A DNA stretch of 20,620 nucleotides, taken from Haplomitrium mnioides (taxonomy: Eukaryota; Marchantiophyta; Haplomitriopsida; Calobryales). Positions 8,641 to 17,017 of this stretch are shown in pieces. Position numbers and translations under genes: made by a program. Under the pieces are notes generated by a model. It did no database searches. It was not told where the DNA came from and was given only the letters and a program-made list of their open reading frames with translations. The number at the start of each line of letters is the position of its first letter. Position 1 is the first letter of the stretch. Location: contig JBNGIS010017012.1 in assembly GCA_049999725.1 (NCBI GenBank), positions 24,705 to 45,324 on the forward strand. The letters run 5' to 3'.

Positions 8641-9070
8641 TTTGAGAATCTTGGCCGTATATGTAGACTAGTGCATCAGAATCCCATCAAGCAGATGCTC
8701 AAGCTGGATGTCGAGACATAAATCAAGTTCTCTAATGTCTTGCATTCAAATATGTCTTTCAGTTTGGCAATTATGTAGGCAGCTAGAGTTTTTGTGCCAA
8801 AAATATTTATGTTGTCTACATAAAGTGCAACTATGACATATTCAGAGCCTTGATGTTTCATGATCATAGAGCAATATCATCATTTGTAAAATTTAGTGCC
8901 ATCATCTCTAATATGAATCTCTGGTACCAATTTTTGCCACTTTGTTTGAGCCCATATATCAATCTTAGGACTTGAATTCCATTTGTGTGCTTGATTGATT
9001 GATTGGTGATCCAGATGCATTAGTAGAATGCTTTGCCAACTTCACATTTCCATGTGGTATACTTTGATGA
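8640..9070 (-). pseudogene. Copia reverse transcriptase, C-terminal part
   Basis: The minus frames read a form of YGLKQSGKNWYQRF across two frames (about 8910-8960) and then HQGSEYVIVALYVDNINIFG (about 8795-8855). The catalytic YVDD motif is YVDN here, the last Asp codon being AAC at 8811-8813. Stops and frameshifts separate the pieces. The gap to the N-terminal palm part is filled by a 36-bp tandem array, which is not part of normal Copia RT. Confidence 0.85.
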
Positions 9071-9076
9071 TGGGGG

Positions 9077-9632
9077 AAAAAAGGTCCACTCTGTTGTTGC
9101 TCATGCATCTTGTATATATGTGGGACTAAAGGTCCTCTGCAATGCTGGTTGCTTAACAAATTGGCTGGCTGGACTAAAGGTCCTTTTAAATGTTGCTTGC
9201 TCAACGAATACGTTGGTTGGATTAAAGGTCATTTGAAATCATTATGCAACTTGTTTTCCATCACGTGGCATTGTCTTTTCAACATGAGGACTACAAATCC
9301 TTTTTGGATTGGCAGGGGTTTTTTTTGGACAAAAGATCCCTTCATTTTTTGGCCATTGAGGACAAAAGATCCTTTTCCTTTATTGAGGTCTTTGTGGACA
9401 AAAGGTCCATTCTGAATCATTGTGCTTCTGTGGACTAAAGGTCCATTTTTATAGTGCATATCATGAGGGACAAAAGTTCTAACCTTAGAGTTTAGGCCAT
9501 GAGAGACAAAAGGTCTAATCTCAGTATGTGAGCCATGAGAGACAAAAGGTCCAATCTCAATATGTGGGCCATGAGAGACAAAGGGTCTAATTTCAGTCAT
9601 TGGATCGTTTGGGACTAAAGGTCCATATGCAC
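9077..9632 (-). repeat. 36-bp minisatellite inserted in the copia reverse transcriptase
   Basis: The motif GGACNAAAGGTCC or a variant recurs with GGTCC (or GATCC/GGTCT) at 9368, 9404, 9440, 9476, 9512, 9548, 9584 and 9620, exactly 36 bases apart each time. Further left the spacings are 33 to 69 bases, with two of 48 (9131, 9179, 9227). Each motif is itself a short inverted repeat, GGAC/GTCC. On the minus strand the array is almost free of stops: 123 residues with a 12-residue repeat like GPFVSHGPHIEI, then 79 more. It separates the MDVITAYLYG part of RT from the YGLKQSG part, so it is an internal expansion of the element. Confidence 0.9.
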
Positions 9633-9960
9633 TATGGCTGTTCTTCCCCTAAATGTGAAATGCCATTTTTAATTTGAGTTTGGGGGGTGTTTTCATAAAA
9701 ATCTAGGTGTCTAGAGTGCCATATAAGTAGGCAGTGATGACATCCATAATGTGCATAGTAAGATGGTGTTGAAAAGCAAATGCTATCATGTATCTGTAAG
9801 TTATAGTGTCCATGACAGGTGAGTATGAGGCCATAATCACGTTCAGGGATCTGAGTATATCCTTTGGCCACTAATCTTGCCTTATATTGTGTGACGTCAC
9901 CTTTCCTACTATATTTGCAGACAAAAATAAATTTGTAGTCTGTTAGATGCATGTCGGGAA
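9632..9960 (-). pseudogene. Copia reverse transcriptase, N-terminal palm and fingers
   Basis: The minus strand reads FIFVCKYSRKGDVTQYKARL and VAKGYTQIPERDYG, the standard start of Copia RT, then, after frameshifts, MDVITAYLYG and IFMKTPP. The first catalytic Asp (in MDVITAYLYG) is kept. Frames switch several times within 300 bases. Downstream on the minus strand the coding runs straight into the 36-bp array. Confidence 0.88.
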
Positions 9961-10575
9961 GTGCTGGTATAACAGATCCAAATACTTGTCATTGTATAAG
10001 AGAGTCAAGTTCCAAATTTATTGCTTTCTCCCATTGGGGCCAATCGGTTCATGATTGTGCTTCTCATATAGATAAATGATAGGTGTATCATTGTCTATTG
10101 ACTGTGATACAAAGAATGGAAATAAATCATCCATAGTGGTCTGGGTTCTGTCCCATATTTGACTAGTATGAGAATAGTCAATTGCTATTTCATCATTGTT
10201 TGTTGCACTATGCAATAATGTTGGTGATTTTGGCTTATTCTTTAAGCCTTTATGTCTACTACGCTTTGCTTTAGGTTGTATTTTAGTGGCAAGTGTGTCA
10301 ACTTTTTGAAGTCATGTTGGTGCATTGGCAACTTCAATATGTGCTTTGGTGATGCTGGTTGCATTGTTAAATGCATAAGGCATTTTGATTAATGCTTGTT
10401 GTAAATGGAGGAGTTGTCTGACTTTGGCATCAAATTGTCCGTTTCATTGATCAAAGTCTAATGGCAAGTGCACGTGCCATATTAAGTTGTCCTTAGGTTT
10501 GGGTTGTACAGCTTTGTCCTCTTATGTTAGATGTGGAAAAGATTCTTCAAAGAATTGACAGTCTGCGAATTGAGA
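9961..10575 (-). pseudogene. Copia integrase-RT linker region, degenerate
   Basis: The stretch carries the low-conservation region between integrase and RT. A minus frame at 10018-10215 reads DNDTPIIYLYEKHNHEPIGP, and a shifted frame at about 10022-10045 gives DWPQWEKAI, the conserved motif just upstream of RT in plant Copia elements. The rest, to 10575, has only short broken frames. Confidence 0.7.
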
Positions 10576-11330
10576 CTTTAACACATAAGAGGTTGAAGGT
10601 TTAAGATATCGGGGATAGAAGAAGATTCAAAATCGATATATGTGCCTTTTTGAAGTTGTGGTCCCATCTTTGTTTGATGTGGTCCTAAGATTGGGACAAG
10701 GACGAGGCAACCAAATGTGCGTAGATGCAATATATCTGCAGGAATTCCTGCTGCAAGTTGGTGTGGGGAATTTTGATTGAATGCAGATGGTCTGTAACCC
10801 AATAGAGATGTTGTATGCATGACTACATATCCCTAGAATGTGGTGGGGAGGTTTGAATTCAGAAGTAATGGTCTTGCTATGAGTTGTATTCTCTTAATAG
10901 CAGATTTTGCAATGCCATTTTGAAAGTGTACATGTGGAATTGAATATTATATATCTATGCCGACAAATGTGCAAAAATTGTCAAAAGTTTGTGAAGAGAA
11001 TTCTTCGGCGTTGTCCACTCTCATATTTCTGATTGGGTAATCAGGAAATTGTGCTTAGAGTTTCAAGATTTGGGACAACAGCTTCGGGAAGACCATGGTT
11101 TTGGTTGTAAGAAGAGATATTTATGACCATTTGGATGATGCATCAATGGTGACAAAGAAGTATCGGAATGGTCACAAAGGTGGATGGATAGGTCAACAGA
11201 CATCAACGTGGATTCTCTCGAGGAGTCGTGATTGTTGTTTTGTCGTCAGAAGGTGCGATTCTCAGTTTGCCTTGTGCGCATGCTAAGCATAGGGTATTCA
11301 ATGGTAGTGGGTGCATGCTCTATGGTATGC
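10576..11330 (-). pseudogene. Copia integrase, degenerate
   Basis: Across broken minus frames I read CLACAQGKL (about 11265-11292, the Cys pair of the HHCC zinc module), HVDVCGPIHPP (first catalytic Asp, about 11185-11215), MRVDNAEEF (second catalytic Asp, about 11000-11025), NGIAKSAIKRIQLIA (about 10878-10920) and a C-terminal part SPHQLAAGIPADILHLRTFG (10650-10770). The catalytic Glu expected at the AE position of the third motif is Lys, codon 10905-10907. In-frame stops include one within the second-to-third motif segment. It once cut and joined element DNA to the host genome. Confidence 0.87.
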
Positions 11331-11850
11331 CTTTGCTATCATTTTTGATGCGATAGAACATGTCTCGGCCTGGATGCCCTAAGCGGTTGTGCCATGTCAG
11401 AGTTGTGGAGACCGGTTTCGTGGAGATATGATATGAACATATTTTGGTAGTATACAGCCCAGGTGGTGATAGTGAGAAGGATTCTCGTATGTCAAAGCTT
11501 GTTGCTGTTGGACTTAGGACATTGAGGACTTTAGTGTCCTGAAAAGATCCAGTTTGAATGTGAAAACTGTTTTGTCGTATATCTTGGAAATTGATGAGGT
11601 TTCTGGTTACTGCAGGTGTATAAATTGCAGACTTAATATCCAATCTAGTGCCATTTAGAAATAGTATGGTTGCTAGACCATGTCCTTCTTCAATTTGATT
11701 ATGGCTGACAATCATTGTCATAGGTCTGGAAGAAGGTTTGATTGATGAAAAGTATTTTTGATCTTGCAATATGGTGTGCAAAGATCCGTTGCCTACAATG
11801 CAGGTTATTTCAGGTTCGTTTTTCTGGTTTGACAGATATGAATAAGTCAT
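11320..11850 (-). pseudogene. Copia protease and GAG-pre-integrase region
   Basis: One open minus frame of 176 residues. Near residues 17-25 it reads CIVGNGSLHTIL, aligned with the Copia aspartic protease motif where an Asp is expected at the Gly (codon 11791-11793), so the catalytic residue is lost. Near the end LTWHNRLGHPGRDMFYRI is the GAG-pre-integrase signature, holding the His pair of the integrase zinc module. The frame is intact over 530 bases, the longest surviving piece of this element's polyprotein after Gag. Confidence 0.88.
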
Positions 11851-11874
11851 GTGACTTTCAGAATGTAGATTGCG

Positions 11875-12525
11875 CTATGGATATTCATCCATGTTTGTCG
11901 ATTCTAGTAAGTTGCCATGTACCTCGTGGTTGTGAGGTCTAATACTCTGTTGGTATAGTTGCGCTAGGTACGTGGGTACTCTGCAAGTGGGTTGGGTGTG
12001 GCCACGTGTGCCACATCGATTGCAAGTTGTTTGCGGCTGGCGTGAATGAGAATGAGTTCGTTGGCCTCTATGGGATTGTCTGCCTCCTCTATTGTTCCAT
12101 ATGCGTTGTGAAGCATGTTCTGGTGTTGTTGATGTGTGACGTTCGGTATGTCGATCCTTGTTATTGGGGGTTGGAGGTCGACTAGTGGTCAGTTGGGTGG
12201 TGCTCCCCTTGAATCTGGAGTGTCCCCTTCTTCTGCCTCTTGAGAAATTTCTATTTATAGAGCAGAGGTATAGTCCAGTCTCTGTAAAGTGTGATTCAAG
12301 GTTCTGTGGAGAAGCAGCAGACCTGGGGGGTCTTTTCTTTGCATTTTCCACAAGGAGTAGTTGATGTTTTTTAGCTAGTAGCATGTATGGTACAAGTTTA
12401 GAGTATCTAGTGAATTGTATATTGTGATATTGTGATGTTAAAATGAGATTGCTCACAGGAAAAGTCGATAGAGTTTTCTCTATCTGTTCTTCGTCGGTCA
12501 CGAGGTGACCACAGATTGCCAATTG
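11875..12525 (-). pseudogene. Copia Gag, C-terminal part with zinc knuckle
   Basis: A minus frame of about 215 residues contains CNRCGTRGHTQPTC near residue 167, a perfect CX2CX4HX4C retroviral-type zinc knuckle, followed by RVPTYLAQLYQQS, a motif common in plant Copia Gag. Upstream the frame is Arg/Ser/Thr-rich, as nucleic-acid-binding linkers are. It packages element RNA in the particle. It continues from the N-terminal part across broken frames at 12525-12790. Confidence 0.88.
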
Positions 12526-13051
12526 TAAGACAATGCGAAATAGTTTGTTGTTGTAATTTACTATGGATGTATGGTCTTGAACTCGGAGATTAATCCAATT
12601 GTGTCTCGGTGCAGGGAGCGTTATGCTTGTCAGATGGTCAAATCTGAGTTTCAGTTCTTCTCACATTAGGTGAGGACTATTATAGTTCAGGTATTGGAGT
12701 CTCAGAGGTTCTACCATGTGGTGTCGAATCAGGATGAGGGCTCTAGCTACATCATAAGGGGTGATATTATTTTCCAGGTTGAGTATTTCACGGATACCCT
12801 TGGACGTCAAATATGTTGTGACGTCTAGTGACTATGATGAGTAGTTGGAGCCATCCAATCTTAGTGCTTGGAATTTCAGAGATTCTACAGATACCATTTG
12901 TAGATCTATGCTCTATTTTGCTGAGAGTACCTATGAATAAGAAAGAGGAACCAGATTCTCTGGTGAATGCAGCTGTTGGGTCAGGGATACGATTGTCTAT
13001 ACTCGGTACAGATTGGTGATCAATTTGAGTTTTGGTCAATCACAGACTCAT
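12526..13051 (-). pseudogene. Copia Gag, N-terminal part
   Basis: The best start is ATG at 13049-13051; the fourth codon is TGA, after which the same frame stays open to about 12788 (TKTQIDHQSVPSIDNRI, later GICRISEIPSTKIGWLQ). Frame changes follow to 12526. The TGA may be a decayed CGA. The next 148 bases upstream (13052-13198) are AT-rich with no PBS and end at the neighbouring LTR. Confidence 0.65.
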
Positions 13052-13810
13052 GTACTTGTTTATGTTTTCTGCTTTAAGAGGAAAAATTAAAAATTGAAAT
13101 GAAAAACATGAAAGAATTGACTAAATGCAAGTCAATCGGTATATACTACCGAGAAATGAAATAAGAAATTGATGTTGCTAATAAATAAAGAAACTACTTG
13201 TCGCTCCCCTGTTTCAGGCCTTAACCTTTTCAGGCCCTGTTTTGAGTGCAAGAGAGGACATGTTTACGGGCTTTCAGGTTCTTTTTTGAGATGGCCCCTT
13301 GCCAGTTACCACTTTGAGACCTTAAGGACTCTTCCTCTCCTTACAGACTTGGTATGCTTTTCTCACTCTTCTTCTTCTCACACTCAAGTCATACATTCCA
13401 CCATTCTCAGGTCCACATCCATTACACCCAGTTGTGATTTGTGTGATTCTTCTGCTTTATTCATAGGACCCAATGACTTAGGCCCTGCCACCTTATTTGT
13501 GTTTGGACAGAATGGTGCTGGTGACCTGCACAACTGAACACTACCAGAGGTCTGGACTCCCCCTCTCAAGGTGGTCACAGCACTGGTCCAAATAGTCCTA
13601 ACTATCCTAGCATGTACTAAGTCCTAATCTATGCAACAGAATCAGACCAGAGAGCATTTACCCTTAGGATGCCAGACTTGTGTCAAGGGATTGGACTCCC
13701 CCTTCAAGGCTGTTCCCAAGGTCTGCTCAGCTGATCTGTGTCTCCTAACCTAATACAACTTTACAACACAATGCAGCAAGGAAATCTAACTACACAGATA
13801 TGAACAAACA

Positions 13811-13820
13811 CATTTATACA
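13811..13820 (-). promoter_or_regulatory. TATA box of the 3' LTR copy
   Basis: The minus strand reads TGTATAAATG. The matching site in the other LTR (19245-19252) is TATAAATA, so a TATA box is present in both copies. U3 would be about 2.9 kb and R/U5 about 0.6 kb. Confidence 0.55.
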
Positions 13821-14145
13821 TTATGTGCAAGAGAAAACAAAGTCCTTGAAGGCCCTATGGATTTCTAGCAAATAATACTTCCCTTATGAGTCCTGCTGCC
13901 TTTCAACTGCAGCCCAACAACCCACACACCCTCCTCTCTAGATAGTTTTTTAACTTCCCTCGCGAGAAGCCCTGCTTTTACTTCCTCAGGCTAGGAAGAG
14001 AGCTTCTTTGACTTCCACGTCTAGAAGACAGCTTTACTAGCTGCAGGTAGCCCACTCCACCCTCGAGCCTCAACAGGTCATCCCGCGCAGTGCGCAGGCA
14101 CTAGCACAGCCCCCCCCCCTCTTAGCTCCACTTGAATAAAACACA

Positions 14146-14170
14146 CCAGAGTGTCCTCCAAACACTCTGG
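14146..14170. repeat. Hairpin in LTR, left copy
   Basis: Perfect 9-bp arms CCAGAGTGT and ACACTCTGG enclose a 7-base loop. It is conserved in the other LTR at 19579-19603, where the arms are unchanged and the loop has a substitution. Confidence 0.75.
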
Positions 14171-14844
14171 ACTGATACTCACACACAAGGAATGGCAGAG
14201 ACAACCCCAAGCTCCTCACTTGGCGGCCTCTCCCGAAGTCATAACTACCCGGAATCTCTTCGAACTATCGTATCAGTAACCCTCTGCTCTGGTCCGCCTG
14301 CAAGGATGAGGTCACCTGGGTCTCCCCCCAGTCCTCCTCTAAATCCCCCGGTTCTCCTTGAGTGAGTACCTCTGCTTCATGTGATCTTGTTAGTGAATTC
14401 TCAACTCAGCTCCCCCTCGTTGCAATTCCCCTTTGCATGCAGTCGCCTCGTGCCCTGAGATTGCCTGTGCATCAACCTCGAAGAATTCAATGGCAAACGA
14501 TGTATACTCCCCTCGTGCGCTGCCTCCCGACGCTCGATCCGATGAATAGTCGGTATGGCCGTTAGCTCGGAATAAGGAACGATGACGCGTGGCTTCACTG
14601 TTCAGTAATCCCATTACCACGGAATGGGAGAAGGCGCCGCATGTCCTGCAGTTGGTCAAGAAAAAGCCAAGGTCAACGGTAACTTCAACGAGGAGCTCCG
14701 AGGAATCTTGCGGGAAGAGATTCCGTAGATTCCCGCAGAACCGAGTCCGAAGAGGCGCTTCGGAACCAAGTTCCAAAGTGCCCCACGGGACCCAGTCTAC
14801 GGAATCTCCACAGATTCCTCCATAGATCCTCTTTCTTCTCCTCG

Positions 14845-15250
14845 CGCCACGTCGTCCGCTGCACCGCTGTCCGACGCCACCCCGCAAGGGGGTAGGCTGA
14901 CAGTTGCGCTGACCTCTCCTTCTGCAGTTGATCTACATGTTGCCTGAGGTTCCGTGAACTCTCCTCCTTGCGCCGCGTGTCTCGTGAGTTGCTTTGGGGT
15001 CCCTGGAGTCGCCACGTTATCCGAAAAGCGCCGTCCGATGCCGCCACGCAAAGGGGTAGGCGGACCGTCGCGCTGACCTCCTTCCGAGGTTGACCCATGG
15101 AACCCCCTGCGTGCTTCCCAAGACGCCACGTCGTTCGAAGGCCGCCGTCCGACATTGCCCCGCAAAGGGGTAGGTGGACCATCGCACGGACCCTTCTTCC
15201 GAAGTTAACCTTCGGAAACCCAACCAGGCTCCTCATCGCGCCACGTTTCT
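14845..15250. repeat. About 115-bp imperfect tandem repeats in LTR U3
   Basis: CGCCACGT followed by a TCCGA-like core and CGCAAAGGGGTAGG recurs with starts at 14845, 15010, 15124 and 15239 (spacings 165, 114 and 115). A partial copy of the CGCCACGT core reappears at about 16115 and 16153. Only the first unit lies within the part of the other LTR that is in the window. Confidence 0.75.
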
Positions 15251-15440
15251 GAAGCCTCCTGCGGACTCCCTACGCTCGTCACATCATCTGAAGAAAAGCA
15301 GCGGACTTACCCTTCTCGCTGAATAAGAACTGTGTTGATGTCGCCGTTTCGTCATACCTTCGAAGTAAAAACTACGTGCGCGCCCGAGGCTATCTTTGTT
15401 AACACTTCCAAAAGCTCGCTATAAGAACTACTAGGCTTTT

Positions 15441-15990
15441 GCGGACCGTTCGCCCTTTCAAACTTTTGGACGTCTGCCGCCCGTCAAACTTTCACCCTTC
15501 TGGTTGCTGAAGCAACAAAGAGTCACCCTTTCGGCGCCACTAGCTCCTATGTCGGTTGCACCGACATTGCTTTCATTTTCCGACCACTCTCACCTTGCTC
15601 GCCGATTCGCTGATAGATCGTCCTTTCGTTGTGCCATTCGTTTCCCCCCACCGGATAGGTGCCATATTGCCCTTCTGGTTCAGCCTTCTTCCCATTGGAC
15701 GGTTTGCACTAGGTCACCATTTCGCCACTGATGCGCGTCGTTTGAACCGGTTCGCCAACAAGTCACCTTTTTGTCTTCACTCGCTCTTCTTCGGTCACTT
15801 CGATGATCAGTCTCCCTTTCGGCTCTCCTATGTGTTTCCTCTTGACGAATCTATGCTAGGTCGCCCATTCGGCTTCCGCGCTCCTCCTCCGATCGGATCT
15901 TCGATAGATCGTTCTTTTGGCACTCTCCCATCTTCCTTCGGCCAGATCCTTGATAAGTCGCTGTTTCGAGCCCTCCTCCTTGCTCTCCTG
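15441..15990. repeat. 49-bp periodic array in LTR U3
   Basis: A motif like GGTCGCCCTTTCGG or variants recurs at about 15519, 15617, 15711, 15759, 15808, 15859, 15907 and 15955, that is at one or two times about 48-50 bases. Weaker forms at about 15441 and 15483 precede it. Units are strongly diverged apart from this core. The array lies in U3, upstream of the TATA box on the minus strand, where tandem enhancer-like repeats are common in LTRs. Confidence 0.65.
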
Positions 15991-16766
15991 TTGGGTTCCT
16001 CGCGGATCCCTCTTAACCGGGGATTCCCATGTCGTAAGACGGATCGGAACACGGTTAAGTGGGCTCCCCACTTAGGGAGGCGCATGTCCGTAGATCCGCG
16101 GGCCTCCTAGTGCCGCCACGTCGTCCGTGGAATCCCGCGAAGGGCTCTGGAGACGCCACGTTTCTGTGGAATCTCGCAGGACCTTTCGGGGACTCCACTC
16201 TTCAGCCAAGATTCCAGACTCGAATGGAGCGTTCGATCGGCCCTTGCAGGGCTTGCTCTTGCTTGTGGGATCGAGGCATCCCTCTTCGCTGGCCTTGCTT
16301 GCTCTCGTGACGATCTCATCTCCTCTTGTCAGCTCCTGATCCTTGCTTTCCGATTTGTGGCCCCTATAGGACCCCCGGGATCTGCCTTTCTTCGGAGTGC
16401 CTTCGGACTTCCTTGTTGTTGATCCGTTCTTCTTCCTCCTGCAATCGCTTCGCCATAGGTCGTTGCTCTGTTTCTTCTCCCCATGCTCCAATCTCCGCAT
16501 CCTCTTGAAGCCCACGGATTCTCGCTGGCCTGCTTCAAAATTGAAAATGAGGCCCCTCCCCTAGCTAGCGATCACTGCTCTCTCCTCATCTCTTCCGCCA
16601 TGATCTTGTTTCCCTCCTAGGAATCATGCGCCCTACTCTTATCAGTTGTTTGAGAGTAATCAACTGTTCCTGAGAGGCCCTCACACTTGCTAAGGAGTAT
16701 TTGGGTCGTTGATGCTTCTGATTTCGTGAATTCAACTTTAGTGCTCCAAACCATTGGCTGACATAA

Positions 16767-16779
16767 CTCCCCCTTCAAG
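16767..16779 (-). promoter_or_regulatory. Polypurine tract of the gag-only element
   Basis: The minus strand reads CTTGAAGGGGGAG, then TTA, then TGTCAGCC, the LTR start. It would prime plus-strand synthesis and fixes the right end of the 3' LTR. Confidence 0.85.
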
Positions 16780-17017
16780 TGTGAAGCGTCCCCGCAAACA
16801 CACTTCTTCTCCCTCAATTTTCTGATGCCTCTACTGCTGGTCGATGGCTCGACTCTGTATCTCCTACAAAACAACCCCATGAAACACCCCCCACAAAACA
16901 CACACTCACACACACACAACCAACTTACATGTGCGTATTCTACTCGCTCAGCCTCTTCCTTGGATCCCACACAAAAGTCATGCTTCCAGTTTTCGATTTG
17001 AGGGGAATATGAGGTCT
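16780..17017 (-). other. Untranslated interval between gag-like frame and PPT
   Basis: No pol-like motif is visible. A minus frame at 16617-17060 crosses it into the LTR, but it is Cys/Val-rich through a CA-repeat tract (about 16890-16920) and looks like chance. The short distance from gag to PPT shows that the element has no room for a pol gene. Confidence 0.6.

Larger units (their letters stand above)
7248..13051 (-). mobile_element. Decayed Ty1/copia retrotransposon, leftward
   Basis: On the minus strand, from right to left, the order is Gag with zinc knuckle, protease, pre-integrase, integrase, reverse transcriptase and RNase H, then a purine tract and a 3' LTR. Protease before integrase before RT is the Copia order. 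The frame is broken at many places and several catalytic residues are changed. The upstream leader, PBS and 5' LTR are missing: 148 bases upstream of the Gag start the sequence meets the end of another LTR element at 13199. The 5' part may lie beyond that element, outside the window. Confidence 0.9.
13199..16763 (-). repeat. Complete 3' LTR (3,565 bp) of the gag-only element
   Basis: It matches the right-hand copy from 18633 on, up to 14917, where the window ends. A 100-base sample (13207-13306 against 18641-18740) shows 3 differences; regions around 14400-14550 differ more. Most of the LTR is a GC-rich U3 with tandem repeats, then a TATA box at 13811-13820, so R and U5 would occupy the last 600 bases. 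The five bases left of 13199, CTACT, are the candidate target-site copy. Confidence 0.88.

Noticed and set aside
9033-9438. Plus-strand frames through the 36-bp array
   Set aside because: They are shadows of the repeat. The minus strand is the coding strand of the surrounding copia gene and stays open longer.
13169-13537. Plus-strand frames of 122 and 131 codons near the start of each LTR (also 18576-18971)
   Set aside because: They match each other only because the LTRs are copies. They cover the U5 end antisense to the element and have no recognisable domain.
14685-15236. 183-codon minus frame through the 115-bp repeats
   Set aside because: Repeated YPLA/YPFA segments follow the DNA repeat, overlapping frames are also open, and GC-rich sequence lacks stops by chance.
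15556-16110. 184-codon plus-strand frame in the LTR
   Set aside because: It runs antisense through the 49-bp array in GC-rich DNA with few stops, has low-complexity Phe/Arg/Ser composition and no recognisable domain.
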